From positions 620,001 to 684,000 of the forward strand of contig NZ_JAIVKN010000002.1 in the NCBI RefSeq assembly GCF_020524025.1: 64,000 nucleotides of DNA, written 5' to 3'. Positions 1 through 8,213 of the stretch are shown here, in pieces. Source of the stretch: Halobacillus litoralis (lineage in GTDB: Bacteria; Bacillota; Bacilli; Bacillales; Halobacillaceae). Under the pieces are notes generated by a model. The model was not told the origin of the DNA. It worked only from the letters and a program-made list of their open reading frames with translations, and did no database searches. Both the position numbers and the translations under genes were made by a program. Position 1 is the stretch's first letter. Each line of letters starts with the position of its first letter.

Positions 1-789
1 GAGTTTGAATGTGTACCCTTCTTCATAAAGTTCTTTTGCACGGTGAAGGATCTTCGTTAAAATCACTTCCGCACTTCTTGTCACGGGATGGAAATACACC
101 TGCCAGTACATCTGATAACGGCTCATAATGTAGTCTTCAACGGCATGCATGCCGCTCTCTTTGACCACAACCTGATCTTCCATCGGCCGCATGACACGAA
201 GGATACGCTCCATATCAAAGTGACCATAACTTACACCTGTAAAATAAGCATCCCTTTGCAAGTAATCCATCCGATCAGCATCAATCTGACTGGAAATAAC
301 ACTCACGACCAGCTTGTTTTCATAAGTCTTGTTAATAACATCTGCAACCTTTTTGGGAAAGCCTTTTTCCACACGATTGAGAATGCGGTTCACTTCCGTA
401 TCCCCAAGAAGAATGGCCTGAGTAAAATCCTCATGGTCAAGTTTGAAGACTTTTTCGAACGAGTGGGAGAAAGGTCCATGCCCAAGGTCATGTAAAAGAG
501 CAGCACAAAGACTAAGGAGCCTTTCCTCAGCGTTCCAATGTGGGCGGTCCTGGAAATTTTCAATGATTCTCCTGACAATCTCATAAACACCTAAAGAGTG
601 GTTGAAACGACTGTGCTCTGCACCATGGAACGTTAAATACGAAGTGCCAAGCTGCTTAATTCTTCGCAGCCTTTGAAATTCTGCTGTACCAATTAAATCC
701 CAGATTACCCGATCGCGCACATGGACATAACGGTGAACGGGATCCTTAAAAACCTTCTCTTCACTTAATTTTTCATCACGATAGGCCAT
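1..789 (-). CDS. ywfO: HD-domain phosphohydrolase, YwfO-like (3' end outside window)
   Basis: The reading frame is open from 789 to the window edge (263 codons), so this is the N-terminal part of the protein; the family member in B. subtilis is about 430 residues. The HD metal-binding signature is visible as H64 and the pair H100-D101 in LLHDLGHGPFSHSFE, followed later by SSQIDADRMDYLQRD, which supplies the last Asp typical of these hydrolases. HD proteins of this type hydrolyse phosphomonoesters or nucleotides (dNTPase-like fold); the substrate of this one is not evident. Two in-frame ATGs lie at 792 and 789; AAAGGA is better spaced from 789. It is divergent from lipL, and its position beside lipL, pta and hemQ matches Bacillus gene order. 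Confidence 0.85.
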   Translation of the reverse strand, partial: MAYRDEKLSEEKVFKDPVHRYVHVRDRVIWDLIGTAEFQRLRRIKQLGTSYLTFHGAEHSRFNHSLGVYEIVRRIIENFQDRPHWNAEERLLSLCAALLHDLGHGPFSHSFEKVFKLDHEDFTQAILLGDTEVNRILNRVEKGFPKKVADVINKTYENKLVVSVISSQIDADRMDYLQRDAYFTGVSYGHFDMERILRVMRPMEDQVVVKESGMHAVEDYIMSRYQMYWQVYFHPVTRSAEVILTKILHRAKELYEEGYTFKL

Positions 790-955
790 CATTCTGTCCT
801 TTCTACACGACATTTTCATCTATTATATACCTTAATTTACGACAAAAAAACATCTTGACAGACAAATAATGACAGGCGACTGAGTGCGTCACCTGTCTCT
901 ATGCTTTATTTTTTTCTACTTTTTATCCAACGGAGATTTTACATCCCTTCCCTTA

Positions 956-984
956 TTCATGCAATAGCAGACTTTTGATATAAT
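956..984 (+). promoter_or_regulatory. Putative sigma-A promoter of lipL
   Basis: A perfect -10 TATAAT at 979-984 lies 17 bp after a weak -35 TTCATG (956-961). lipL starts 35 bp downstream behind an AAAAAGGAG ribosome binding site. The -10 is strong; the -35 is inference from spacing. Confidence 0.5.
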
Positions 985-1019
985 GAGGATTGCTATTGTA
1001 AAAAAGGAGATCGAATTCT

Positions 1020-1862
1020 ATGAGTACTCTACATTCATTGTTGAAACCTAAAACGTATCGCTTTATTGACCAAAGCAATCTGGGTCCTTCTTTTTCAGCG
1101 CTTCAGTCCTTTGCTACAGACGATGCGCTATCTATATCTGTCGGGGAGCGGATGAGCCCGACAACAGCCCGTCTCTGGGTCCATCATAACACCGTCGTAT
1201 TAGGAATTCCTGATGCCCGCCTTCCTTATATCCAGGAAGGGATCAATTACTTGAAATCACAGGGATATCAAGTAGTCGTAAGAAATTCCGGTGGACTTGC
1301 TGTTGTTTTGGATGAGGGTGTTATGAACCTTTCCCTCATTTTCCCTGACTCCAAACAAGTAAACATTCACGAAGGATACGAAGCTATGGTTTCTTTCATT
1401 CAATACCTGTTCTCGGACTTTACGGATCAAATTGAAGCTTATGAGATCACACAGTCCTATTGTCCTGGCACCTACGACCTGAGTATTAATGGTAAAAAAT
1501 TCGCCGGTATTTCTCAAAGGCGGGTCAAGAACGGTTCCGCTGTCCAAATCTATTTAGATGTCAGCGGCAGTGGTTCAGAAAGAGCTGCTTTACTAAAACA
1601 CTTTTATGAAATAGGCAGAAAAAATGAGGAAACACGATTTACCTATCCGCACATCAACCCCTCCGTGATGGGTTCATTAAATGAGCTGCTTGATTTAAAT
1701 CTAAGTGTGGCAGACATCCGTGACCGTATTCTGATTAAGATTCACGAACTTTCAGGTGACATTGTCACTACCCCCTTAGAAGGACAGGAGATTGAATGGT
1801 TCCATAAACGTTTCGAACAGATGATTAAACGAAATGAAAAAGCGCTCGAAAACCTTACGTAG
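1020..1862 (+). CDS. lipL: Octanoyl-[GcvH]:protein N-octanoyltransferase LipL
   Basis: 280 residues of the LplA/LipB/BirA fold. In Bacillus, LipL moves octanoate by amidotransfer from the glycine-cleavage protein GcvH to the E2 subunits of 2-oxo-acid dehydrogenases, the step before sulfur insertion by LipA. The family motif RNSGG (88-92) replaces the RRxSGGG of ligases, and C148 in SYCPGTYDLS fits the catalytic cysteine that forms the acyl-thioester. A KKFAGISQRR stretch follows (about 159-168), as in lipoyl transferases. ATG with AAAAAGGAG eight bases upstream. It is a single-gene unit facing pta and shares a bidirectional terminator with it. Family assignment is firm; LipL rather than LipM rests on the neighbourhood (ywfL position). 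Confidence 0.88.
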   Translation: MSTLHSLLKPKTYRFIDQSNLGPSFSALQSFATDDALSISVGERMSPTTARLWVHHNTVVLGIPDARLPYIQEGINYLKSQGYQVVVRNSGGLAVVLDEGVMNLSLIFPDSKQVNIHEGYEAMVSFIQYLFSDFTDQIEAYEITQSYCPGTYDLSINGKKFAGISQRRVKNGSAVQIYLDVSGSGSERAALLKHFYEIGRKNEETRFTYPHINPSVMGSLNELLDLNLSVADIRDRILIKIHELSGDIVTTPLEGQEIEWFHKRFEQMIKRNEKALENLT

Positions 1863-1894
1863 GCTTTCAAGCGATTCTTTCACTTTTTAAGCTG

Positions 1895-1930
1895 AAAAAA
1901 GCTCGCAGGACACTGTCCTGCGAGCTTTTT
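1895..1930. terminator. Bidirectional terminator between lipL and pta
   Basis: Perfect 12-bp inverted repeat GCTCGCAGGACA / TGTCCTGCGAGC (1901-1925), flanked by an A-run on the left and a T-run on the right, so it can end both convergent genes. Confidence 0.9.
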
Positions 1931-1938
1931 GTTACTTA

Positions 1939-2910
1939 TTATAGAGATTGTGCAGCCGTGATAATCGCAAGTTTATATACATCATCCGAGTTACAACCAC
2001 GTGAAAGGTCATTCACCGGCTGATTTAATCCCTGCAAGACAGGACCGACAGCATCGAAATTACCTAGACGCTGAGCAATTTTGTATCCGATATTACCCGC
2101 TTCAAGACTTGGGAAGACAAATGTGTTGGCTTGTCCTTTTAAAGGAGAATCCGGAGCTTTCTTCTCAGCCACAGATGGAACGAACGCGGCATCGAATTGG
2201 AATTCACCATCAATTACAAGGTCTGGATTTTTCTCTTTCGCAATCTCAAGTGCGCCTGAGACTTTTTCTGTTTCCGGAGATTGTGCAGATCCCTTAGTAG
2301 AAAAGCTGAGCATAGCTACTTTCGGATCCACATCGAACAAGCTTGCCGTCTCAGCGCTGGCCAACGCGATTTCAGCTAAGTCCTGACTGTCTGGATTAAT
2401 ATTAATTGCGCAATCAGCAAATAGATATTTCTCTTCATCACGAACCATAATGAAGACGCCGGATGTCTTTTTGATACCAGGTTTTGTTTTAATAATCTGA
2501 AGGGCCGGGCGTACAGTGTCTGCCGTAGAATGCACCGCACCACTTACAAGGCCATCTGCTTTGCCCATATAAACAAGCATCGTACCAAAATAGTTTCCGC
2601 CTTGAAGAATTTCACGAGCCTTTTCTTCTGTGGCTTTTCCTTTTCGACGTTCTACAAAGCTTGCAACCATTTCATCAAACTCAGCATAATCAGCAGGATC
2701 CAAGATCTCAGATCCAGAAATATCCACGCCAATATCCGATGCTTTCTGTTCTACTTTTTCTTTATTACCGACTAGTACAGGTGTTAACATACCCTCGGCA
2801 CCTAATTGACTTACAGCTGTAAGAATTCGCTCATCCATAGCTTCTGGGAATACGACTTTCTTAGCTTTTCCTTCAATTTTAGCTTTCAATGTATCAAATA
2901 GGTTACTCAT
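1939..2910 (-). CDS. pta: Phosphate acetyltransferase
   Basis: 323 residues, the length of Bacillus Pta. It interconverts acetyl-CoA plus phosphate with acetyl phosphate plus CoA, the first step of overflow acetate formation with acetate kinase. Family stretches are present: the N-terminal KVVFPEAMDERIL, the VSGAVHSTADTVRPALQ region and the C-terminal LQGLNQPVNDLSRGC. The longest frame begins at 2931, but GGAGGG lies correctly in front of the internal ATG at 2910 (MSNLFDTLKAK), so that start is used. No ackA is present. Convergent with lipL. An imperfect promoter candidate (TTCAAT, 16 bp, TATCAT) lies about 50 bp upstream. Confidence 0.93.
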   Translation of the reverse strand: MSNLFDTLKAKIEGKAKKVVFPEAMDERILTAVSQLGAEGMLTPVLVGNKEKVEQKASDIGVDISGSEILDPADYAEFDEMVASFVERRKGKATEEKAREILQGGNYFGTMLVYMGKADGLVSGAVHSTADTVRPALQIIKTKPGIKKTSGVFIMVRDEEKYLFADCAININPDSQDLAEIALASAETASLFDVDPKVAMLSFSTKGSAQSPETEKVSGALEIAKEKNPDLVIDGEFQFDAAFVPSVAEKKAPDSPLKGQANTFVFPSLEAGNIGYKIAQRLGNFDAVGPVLQGLNQPVNDLSRGCNSDDVYKLAIITAAQSL

Positions 2911-3233
2911 GTTTAACCCTCCATTTTTCATTTCTGTTATATATGATAAGGTCTTTTGTGTTTAATTGAAAGTGGTTCGTATTAAAAAATCTTCTTGAAG
3001 CGATTTCATTCTATAACTTTTCCCTGTTTTGGTATAGATCATACTTATTTAAGATGACCCTTTACTTGAGGCTGTCTTATTTACTGGAATGCTCCTGACT
3101 GAATGCAAACCTATAAGAAGGTGAACGAGGCTCTCCCTTCCTGCGCTTCATTATCGCCGGGAAACTATATGTGTTATATTTAGAATGGTTATTTTCTATT
3201 TAACATTTCAATGCTAAAGGAGCGATCAATCCC
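2911..3233. other. Intergenic region between divergent pta and hemQ
   Basis: 323 bp with no credible coding frame. It must hold both promoters. On the hemQ side TATATT at 3175-3180 is a possible -10 with a poor -35. No riboswitch or strong hairpin is seen. Confidence 0.4.
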
Positions 3234-3971
3234 ATGCCAGAAGCAGTAGTTACAATGGACGGATGGTATTGTTTACATGATTTCCGTTCTATTGATTGGA
3301 CATCTTGGAAATATGCCTCTACCGAAGACCGTGAACAAGCGATCCATGAATTCCATGAGTTGATTGGAAAATGGGAGGCAGCCGAACAAAACAAAGAAGG
3401 CAGCCACGCCTTATACACCATTGTCGGACAAAAAGCGGATTTTATGATGATGATCCTGCGTCCTACTATGGAAGAATTAAATGAGATTGAAACAGCATTC
3501 AATAAAACAAAATTAGCTGAGTTTACAAAGCCGGCTTATTCTTATGTCTCTGTAGTTGAACTTTCCAACTATATGGGGAGTGCCAATGAAGAAGATCCTG
3601 AAATTCAAGCGCGTCTGCGCCCCACTCTCCCTAAGTGGAACCATATCTGTTTCTATCCAATGGACAAGCGCAGGCAGGGTAACGACAACTGGTATGTGCT
3701 CGAAAAAGATGAGCGTGCCAAGCTTATGTATGCCCACGGCATGACAGGACGCCAATATGCAGGTAAAATCCGTCAGATTATCACCGGCTCTATCGGCCTG
3801 GATGATTGGGAATGGGGCGTGACTTTATTTGCTCATGATGTCCTTCAGTTTAAAAAGCTGGTATATGAGATGCGTTTTGACGAAGTAACTTCCCGTTACG
3901 GGGATTTTGGTTCCTTCTACATTGGAAACATTCTTAAACCAGAAGCCGTTGAACAATTTTTGCAGGTATAA
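3234..3971 (+). CDS. hemQ: Coproheme decarboxylase HemQ (chlorite-dismutase family)
   Basis: 245 residues, slightly shorter than the B. subtilis protein (about 254). HemQ (ChdC) carries out the last step of the coproporphyrin-dependent heme pathway of Gram-positives, decarboxylating the two propionates of coproheme III to give protoheme, driven by H2O2. The catalytic tyrosine fits Y141 in FYPMDKRR with the following K145, and the proximal heme ligand fits H168 in [11 protein letters not shown] conserved C-terminal [12 protein letters not shown] is present. AAAGGAGCG precedes the ATG. Transcribed alone; a strong terminator follows. It belongs to the ywfO-ywdI block and would supply heme for oxidases such as the one at 9-12 kb. 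Confidence 0.93.
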   Translation: MPEAVVTMDGWYCLHDFRSIDWTSWKYASTEDREQAIHEFHELIGKWEAAEQNKEGSHALYTIVGQKADFMMMILRPTMEELNEIETAFNKTKLAEFTKPAYSYVSVVELSNYMGSANEEDPEIQARLRPTLPKWNHICFYPMDKRRQGNDNWYVLEKDERAKLMYAHGMTGRQYAGKIRQIITGSIGLDDWEWGVTLFAHDVLQFKKLVYEMRFDEVTSRYGDFGSFYIGNILKPEAVEQFLQV

Positions 3972-4028
3972 GACCAGGCAGCAGCTGGGCAGTTATCAGC
4001 CGCTTCATCACATAGTAGTAAAACAAAG

Positions 4029-4058
4029 CGACCTCCTTTAGTAAAGGAGGTCGTTTTT
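4029..4058 (+). terminator. hemQ terminator
   Basis: Inverted repeat CGACCTCCTTTA / TAAAGGAGGTCG (4029-4053) followed by TTTTT. The hairpin happens to contain an AGGAGG sequence, but no start codon follows it. Confidence 0.9.
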
Positions 4059-4084
4059 CATAAACTCCTTGTATAGATTTTTAA

Positions 4085-4114
4085 TCATATCTTCCAAGGG
4101 TCCGTACATATAGT
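4085..4114 (+). promoter_or_regulatory. Putative sigma-E (mother-cell) promoter of cwlJ-gerQ
   Basis: TCATATC at 4085-4091 matches 6 of 7 positions of the sigma-E -35 (KMATATT). After a 15-bp spacer, CATATAGT at 4107-4114 matches 6 of 8 of the -10 (CATACAMT). It lies 45 bp before the cwlJ start. cwlJ and gerQ are known mother-cell genes in B. subtilis, so the site fits the expected regulation; its use here is inference. Confidence 0.6.
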
Positions 4115-4159
4115 GTTAGAGAACATGCAATCATGCCTTTATTAAAGCGAGGTGGAAGC

Positions 4160-4582
4160 ATGGCTGTTATTCCCTTCACACAGGCAGATGTAAAATTATT
4201 AGCAAGACTAATGAGGGCGGAAGCTGAGGGGGAAGGTAAGTTAGGCATGCTTATGGTCGGCAATACAGGCGTAAATCGTGTCCGCGGGGATTGTATTGAT
4301 TTTACAGATATTAATACAATTCGCGACATGGTTTATCAGAGTCCAGGGGGGTTTGAAGCCACACAAAAAGGCTATTTTTATCAACGTGCACGAGAAAAGG
4401 ACATGAGATTAGCAAGGAAGACCATTAACGGAAAGCGGTATCACCCCGCTACAAATTCCCTCTGGTTCTTCAAACCTTCGGGAGATTGTCCAGCCCAGTG
4501 GTTTGGGCAGTGGAATACAGGTAGATTCAAGTCTCACTGTTTCTATTCCCCTACTCGTTCTGACTGTCCGAGCGTTTATTAA
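4160..4582 (+). CDS. cwlJ: Spore cortex-lytic enzyme CwlJ
   Basis: 140 residues, close to B. subtilis CwlJ (142). It has the SleB/CwlJ hydrolase fold: the N-terminal LLARLMRAEAEGEGKLGM carries the conserved glutamate of this lytic family, followed by VGNTGVNRV and a C-terminal NSLWFFKP...CPAQWFGQ...FKSHCFY stretch. CwlJ is made in the mother cell, sits in the coat of the spore and degrades muramic-lactam cortex during germination, notably with Ca-dipicolinate. There is no signal peptide, as expected. The open frame starts at 4133, but GAGGTGG lies five bases before the ATG at 4160, which is taken as start. 22 bp before gerQ, in one operon. Confidence 0.93.
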   Translation: MAVIPFTQADVKLLARLMRAEAEGEGKLGMLMVGNTGVNRVRGDCIDFTDINTIRDMVYQSPGGFEATQKGYFYQRAREKDMRLARKTINGKRYHPATNSLWFFKPSGDCPAQWFGQWNTGRFKSHCFYSPTRSDCPSVY

Positions 4583-4604
4583 ATACCCATAAGGAGTGAT
4601 TCAG

Positions 4605-5111
4605 TTGGCACAAAAGAAACCACAAACGGGAGGCCAAAACCAGCCAATGTATGGTCAATCTTCTTCTCCATATTATGGACAGAATCCGTATATGTATTAC
4701 TATCCAAATGCCCCCTATTCAAATCAGGGCATGCAGCCACCTCAAGGGCAGCAGCAAGGAGGAATGCAGGTACCGCAGATGCCGCAGGGTCAGGGCAAGG
4801 GCGGTGTGAACCCTCCGAACATGCTCCCTTCAGAGGAATCATATATAGAGAATATACTCAGGTTAAACTCAGGCAAACCTGCCACGGTTTATATGACGTT
4901 TGAGAACAATGACCAATGGAATGCCAAGGTATTTAAAGGAATCGTAGAAGCTGCCGGCAGGGATCACATTATACTAAGCGACCCTCAAACCGGAAAAAGA
5001 TACTTATTGCTCATGGTTTACCTGGATTACATTACTTTTGATGAGGAAATCAATTACAACTATCCATATGGCACGAACCAAGGTATGGCCAATTATCAGT
5101 CCCGTCCATAA
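4605..5111 (+). CDS. gerQ: Spore coat protein GerQ
   Basis: 168 residues (181 in B. subtilis). An N-terminal low-complexity arm rich in Gln, Pro, Tyr, Gly and Met (residues 1-80) leads to a compact C-terminal domain beginning near PSEESYIENILRLNSGK. GerQ is needed to place CwlJ in the spore coat and is cross-linked by the transglutaminase Tgl; the Gln- and Lys-bearing arm fits that role. The start is TTG at 4605, eight bases after AAGGAG; an alternative GTG at 4596 lies inside that ribosome binding site and is rejected. Cotranscribed with cwlJ and closed by a terminator. Confidence 0.9.
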   Translation: MAQKKPQTGGQNQPMYGQSSSPYYGQNPYMYYYPNAPYSNQGMQPPQGQQQGGMQVPQMPQGQGKGGVNPPNMLPSEESYIENILRLNSGKPATVYMTFENNDQWNAKVFKGIVEAAGRDHIILSDPQTGKRYLLLMVYLDYITFDEEINYNYPYGTNQGMANYQSRP

Positions 5112-5116
5112 GAAAA

Positions 5117-5143
5117 AACTCGCTATTTCGGTAGCGAGTTTTT
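5117..5143 (+). terminator. cwlJ-gerQ terminator
   Basis: Stem AACTCGCTA / TAGCGAGTT (5117-5125 and 5132-5140), with a T-run to 5143. Confidence 0.88.
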
Positions 5144-5169
5144 CACTATGAATAGAAAAGAGTGAGCAG

Positions 5170-5418
5170 ATGCGACCTCCCTATGAGAATTATCAGAAAG
5201 GCCAGCTCGTAACACTGCTGTTAGCTATTGTTCTGGCTGTTGTTGGATTGTTTCAATTGGACCATCAATGGATTATCCTTTTAATGTTTTATATGTTAGC
5301 TGCAAGTTTCGTTTTGGAAGGCCTTCTGGAAATGAAAAAACATCAGCAGATCAATGGAGTCATTCAACTGCTGAGAGCCATTATCGTTTTGTTTTTTACA
5401 ACCATTCTCTACTTTTAA
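5170..5418 (+). CDS. Small membrane protein, possibly DUF3953-like
   Basis: 82 residues, three hydrophobic segments (about 14-30, 35-52, 66-81) joined by short loops with a MKKHQQING turn, and a hydrophilic N-terminus MRPPYENYQKG. The pattern suggests a three-helix integral membrane protein like the DUF3953/YczI group, but I cannot confirm the family by eye. The ATG has an imperfect AAAGAGTGAG ribosome binding site. It sits 58 bp after the gerQ operon, on the same strand but past the gerQ terminator. Function unknown. Confidence 0.6.
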   Translation: MRPPYENYQKGQLVTLLLAIVLAVVGLFQLDHQWIILLMFYMLAASFVLEGLLEMKKHQQINGVIQLLRAIIVLFFTTILYF

Positions 5419-5526
5419 TGGTTTCTAAACCCAATACATCCATCTTCCCAAGGCATACCTTCTTCACCAACACCTGCCTTTCATCCCGGATGGTTCCAGC
5501 AGGAACATACGCACCATAAAAGCAGA

Positions 5527-5568
5527 AAGGATCTTTGTCATGGATAACTACACATGACAAAGATCCTT
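5527..5568. repeat. 16-bp perfect inverted repeat
   Basis: AAGGATCTTTGTCATG (5527-5542) and its exact complement CATGACAAAGATCCTT (5553-5568), with a 10-base loop. There is no T-run on either side, so it is a poor intrinsic terminator. It lies between the convergent ends of the 5170 and 5645 genes. Confidence 0.75.
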
Positions 5569-5644
5569 CAACCCATGGGTACAGCAATATTCATTTGCTG
5601 GGATATAAATAATGAAAAGCGGAACAACGAACAAGTTAATAATA

Positions 5645-6013
5645 TTAAATATGCTTAATTACAGCATATCCAAGAAGAACCCAGCCAATTAGAAATGACA
5701 ATCCACCTATTGGTGTGATCATAGCAAATGTCTTAATTCCGGTTGGAGCATATATATAAAGGCTCCCGGAAAACAAAAGAATCCCAGCCAGGAAGAACCA
5801 GCCCGCTCCCGTCATTAAGCCCGTCTGTACCTTATCCATAAGAAGGGCGGTTACAAAGAGGGCAGCCGTATGGAACATTTGATAATCAACTGCTTTCCCC
5901 CACTGTTCCAGTCCTTTTTGTGAAACTTTTCCTTCAAGCCCGTGAGCACCAAAGGCTCCTAATGCTACAGACAAAAAACCATTTAGTACAGCTAGAATTA
6001 AAAATATTTTCAT
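5645..6013 (-). CDS. DUF423 membrane protein (YwdK-like)
   Basis: 122 residues with four hydrophobic helices (about 3-22, 43-62, 68-88, 96-118). The conserved DUF423 signature ALGAFGAHGLEG is at 17-28, followed by KAVDYQMFHTAALF. The family is widespread in bacteria and of unknown function. ATG preceded by AAGGGG. It lies 17 bp downstream of the ywdI-like gene, so the two probably share a transcript, as in Bacillus. Confidence 0.88.
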   Translation of the reverse strand: MKIFLILAVLNGFLSVALGAFGAHGLEGKVSQKGLEQWGKAVDYQMFHTAALFVTALLMDKVQTGLMTGAGWFFLAGILLFSGSLYIYAPTGIKTFAMITPIGGLSFLIGWVLLGYAVIKHI

Positions 6014-6030
6014 TTACATTCCCCTTCTCT

Positions 6031-6327
6031 TTAAAAATCGAAGATGGAAGAACCATTGGCTTCTTCATGATCAATTTTTGTTTGTGGCTGACTCTGTTTA
6101 GGCGGCTGCTTATCCGCACCCATCATTTTACGTATTTCATCTACCGTGGGCTCTTGAACAGAAGACTCAGGCTGATGGTTCCCTGTCCCCTCATCCAATA
6201 GGAGATCTGCTAAAAGTTTAACTGAACGCACATGTTCCCGGACTTTTTGTTCATTCCCGTGTTGAAGCATGGCCTCCTGTATCTCACTCGACATTTTCTT
6301 TAGGACCGTTTGATTTGTGATCGCCAT
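6031..6327 (-). CDS. YwdI-like protein (DUF5327)
   Basis: 98 residues, soluble and acidic, with a helical N-terminal half (ITNQTVLKKMSSEIQEAM, then VREHVRSVKLLADLLL), a Gln/Pro-rich linker and the short C-terminal tail GSSIFDF that marks this Bacillus family. Function unknown. The frame is open to 6417, but AAAGGAG lies ten bases before the ATG at 6327, which is taken as start. Followed by the DUF423 gene. Confidence 0.75.
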   Translation of the reverse strand: MAITNQTVLKKMSSEIQEAMLQHGNEQKVREHVRSVKLLADLLLDEGTGNHQPESSVQEPTVDEIRKMMGADKQPPKQSQPQTKIDHEEANGSSIFDF

Positions 6328-6425
6328 GATCTCTAAACTCCTTTTTCTTAAAATGGTACTCTGTCGTAGTTTAACATGCCCGCCATCGTTCTGTCCTTCG
6401 CTTAGAGACAGTTCCAAAGAATGTT

Positions 6426-6451
6426 AAAAAACCCCCGGCTGCTGCCGGAGG
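6426..6451 (-). terminator. Terminator of the NSS transporter gene
   Basis: Read on the minus strand, CTCCGGC-AGCA-GCCGGGG is followed by six T (6426-6431 in plus coordinates). It starts right after the stop codon of the gene at 6458. Confidence 0.8.
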
Positions 6452-6457
6452 TCGCAT

Positions 6458-7795
6458 TTAAATAACACCGATTTTATTTAAGAAGATTAATACGATCAAA
6501 AACGGAGCTAAATATTTAACAATGGGATACCATATTTGACCAATAAAGGAACCAGTTAAATCGGTCGCTTCCAGAGCTTCTGATTTTTTAAAGTACCAGC
6601 CTACTAACAAGGCCATCGAAAGGCCGCCAAGGGGGAGAAGAATATTCGATGCAATATAGTCCATCGAATCGAGAATATTAAGATCTCCAATTGGAGTTAC
6701 GCCGGACCAGATTCCAAAACCTAAGGAAACACTGATGCCCATGACGAACATAATGCTCCCCATGATTACACTAGTTGCAAAGCGTGACCAGCCCAGCACC
6801 CTCATGAAATAAGCGGTCGGCACTTCAAGAATAGATACAGAAGAAGATAAGGAAGCCAACACTAAGGCAAAGAAGAACACCAGACCAACAATGCCTCCAA
6901 AAGGCATTTGCTCAAATATACTTGGAAGTGTAATAAAAACAAGCGGCGGACCAGAACTTGGATCTATACCAAAAGCAAAGACAGCCGGGAAGATAACAAG
7001 CCCTGAGATGACAGCAAAAAATGTGTCCATCAGCCCAATCCCCAGCGTCGCACTAGGCAGCTTGTTTTCTTTCTTTAAATAGCTTCCATATGTCAGCATA
7101 GCTCCCATTCCAAGACTTAAGGAGAAGAAAGCCTGTCCTAATGCCGCAATATAAATAGACGGATCACTTAAGGCTGTCCAATCCGGGCGGAATAAGAATT
7201 TAACTCCTTCTGATGCACCTTCTAAAGAAAGACTGAAAAAGGCCAGACCGATTAAAATGACAGCCAGTAACGGCATGAAGATTTTGTTCGCACCCTCAAT
7301 TCCTTTTTTCACTCCACTTAACACAATAACAATCGTTAGAATCATAAATAGCGCTGTCCACGCAATCGGATGCCACGTATGTGTAATAAATTGACCAAAG
7401 GCCCCTTCATACCCAGATGCAGGCGATGTAAAGAATGATCCATTTAAATAATTCCAGAAATAAAAGATCGCCCATCCGGCTACGACAGCATAAAAACTTA
7501 AAATTAAGAATGCACTTCCTATTCCGAAGAATCCAGTTAGATACCAAGGGGTTTTAGGCGCTAACTTCTGGAAAGATCCAATGACATCACTTTCCGCTTT
7601 TCTACCTATACTGACTTCTGCCAATAATAAAGGTACACCGATTAATAGAACAAAAAGCAGATACAAAAGTAAAAAGGCTCCTCCACCATTGTTCCCTGCA
7701 ACAAAAGAGAATCTCCATATATTACCCAGGCCGACAGCAGAACCCATAGCGGCCAGCATAAAGCCTAATTTTGTACCCCATTTTTCTCTTGCCAT
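6458..7795 (-). CDS. Sodium:neurotransmitter symporter family (NSS) transporter
   Basis: 445 residues, 11-12 transmembrane helices of the LeuT fold. Family members couple Na+ entry to uptake of amino acids or similar solutes. The N-terminal signature WGTKLGFMLAAMGSAVGLGNIWRF is present, but the usual proline after GNIWRF is replaced (RFSF instead of RFPY). The unwound TM1 glycines and the TM6-like LGQAFFSLSLGMGAM are intact. The length fits bacterial NSS proteins such as MhsT (about 450). Start at M8 of the open frame (7795), preceded at 11 bases by GAGAGGAG. Single-gene unit with its own terminator. The substrate cannot be read from sequence. Confidence 0.88.
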   Translation of the reverse strand: MAREKWGTKLGFMLAAMGSAVGLGNIWRFSFVAGNNGGGAFLLLYLLFVLLIGVPLLLAEVSIGRKAESDVIGSFQKLAPKTPWYLTGFFGIGSAFLILSFYAVVAGWAIFYFWNYLNGSFFTSPASGYEGAFGQFITHTWHPIAWTALFMILTIVIVLSGVKKGIEGANKIFMPLLAVILIGLAFFSLSLEGASEGVKFLFRPDWTALSDPSIYIAALGQAFFSLSLGMGAMLTYGSYLKKENKLPSATLGIGLMDTFFAVISGLVIFPAVFAFGIDPSSGPPLVFITLPSIFEQMPFGGIVGLVFFFALVLASLSSSVSILEVPTAYFMRVLGWSRFATSVIMGSIMFVMGISVSLGFGIWSGVTPIGDLNILDSMDYIASNILLPLGGLSMALLVGWYFKKSEALEATDLTGSFIGQIWYPIVKYLAPFLIVLIFLNKIGVI

Positions 7796-7920
7796 CCTAC
7801 ACTCAACTCCTCTCACTCATGTAATTATTGAACCGACTCTTCTTTTTGGTTCAATGAAATATTCATCAGCATACCATAGAATGAGCAGGTGTCCATACAT
7901 AATCTGAAATTTCATTTAAT

Positions 7921-8139
7921 TTACAATCGATAATCAATATTGGAAGTGTTTACAGGAGATGAAATCCTTTTTCCCCTCTTCTTTTCCTTAAACTGCATAC
8001 ATTCTGATCCTGAAGATTTCAAAACGTATGATGAAGGGAGTTCTTTCGTTTTAAAGCCATAAGCGTCACACGCTCTTGGGAAAGCCGGATTCCAAGTGGT
8101 ACGAAAATGCTGGCAGCGAAAACAGTTGACTTTGTTCAT
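7921..8139 (-). CDS. Small cysteine-rich conserved protein
   Basis: 72 residues from MNKVNC. The pattern is CFRCQHF near the N-terminus, then WNPAFPRACDAYGFKTKELPS and SSGSECMQF. Four cysteines in a C-x2-C...C...C layout suggest metal binding, perhaps zinc or an Fe-S cluster. I recall proteins of this type from Firmicutes carrying a uracil-DNA glycosylase label, but nothing in the sequence supports that enzyme. ATGs at 8145 and 8139 both have usable ribosome binding sites (AAGG and GAGG). The C-terminal 20 residues are basic and probably disordered. It is upstream of, and on the same strand as, the NSS gene. Confidence 0.7.
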   Translation of the reverse strand: MNKVNCFRCQHFRTTWNPAFPRACDAYGFKTKELPSSYVLKSSGSECMQFKEKKRGKRISSPVNTSNIDYRL

Positions 8140-8163
8140 GACCATCCTCTACCTTCATAAAAT
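8135..8163 (+). promoter_or_regulatory. Putative promoter of the YwaF-like gene
   Basis: TTCATG (8135-8140), 17 bp, TAAAAT (8158-8163), ending 50 bp before the ATG at 8214. Moderate match to sigma-A. It overlaps the start of the divergent gene at 8139. Confidence 0.35.
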
Positions 8164-8213
8164 AGTATGGTAGAATCATAGCATAGTTGACCCACTGTCT
8201 CGAGGAGGACCTT

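Noticed and set aside
1994-2012. Second parS-like CACGTGAAA within pta
   Set aside because: Only the core matches; six of the outer fixed positions differ from the parS consensus and the site is inside coding sequence.
5396-5587. 63-codon minus-strand frame with fairly protein-like composition
   Set aside because: It starts at TTG without a ribosome binding site, overlaps the end of the 5170 gene and contains the 16-bp inverted repeat. No family is recognised.
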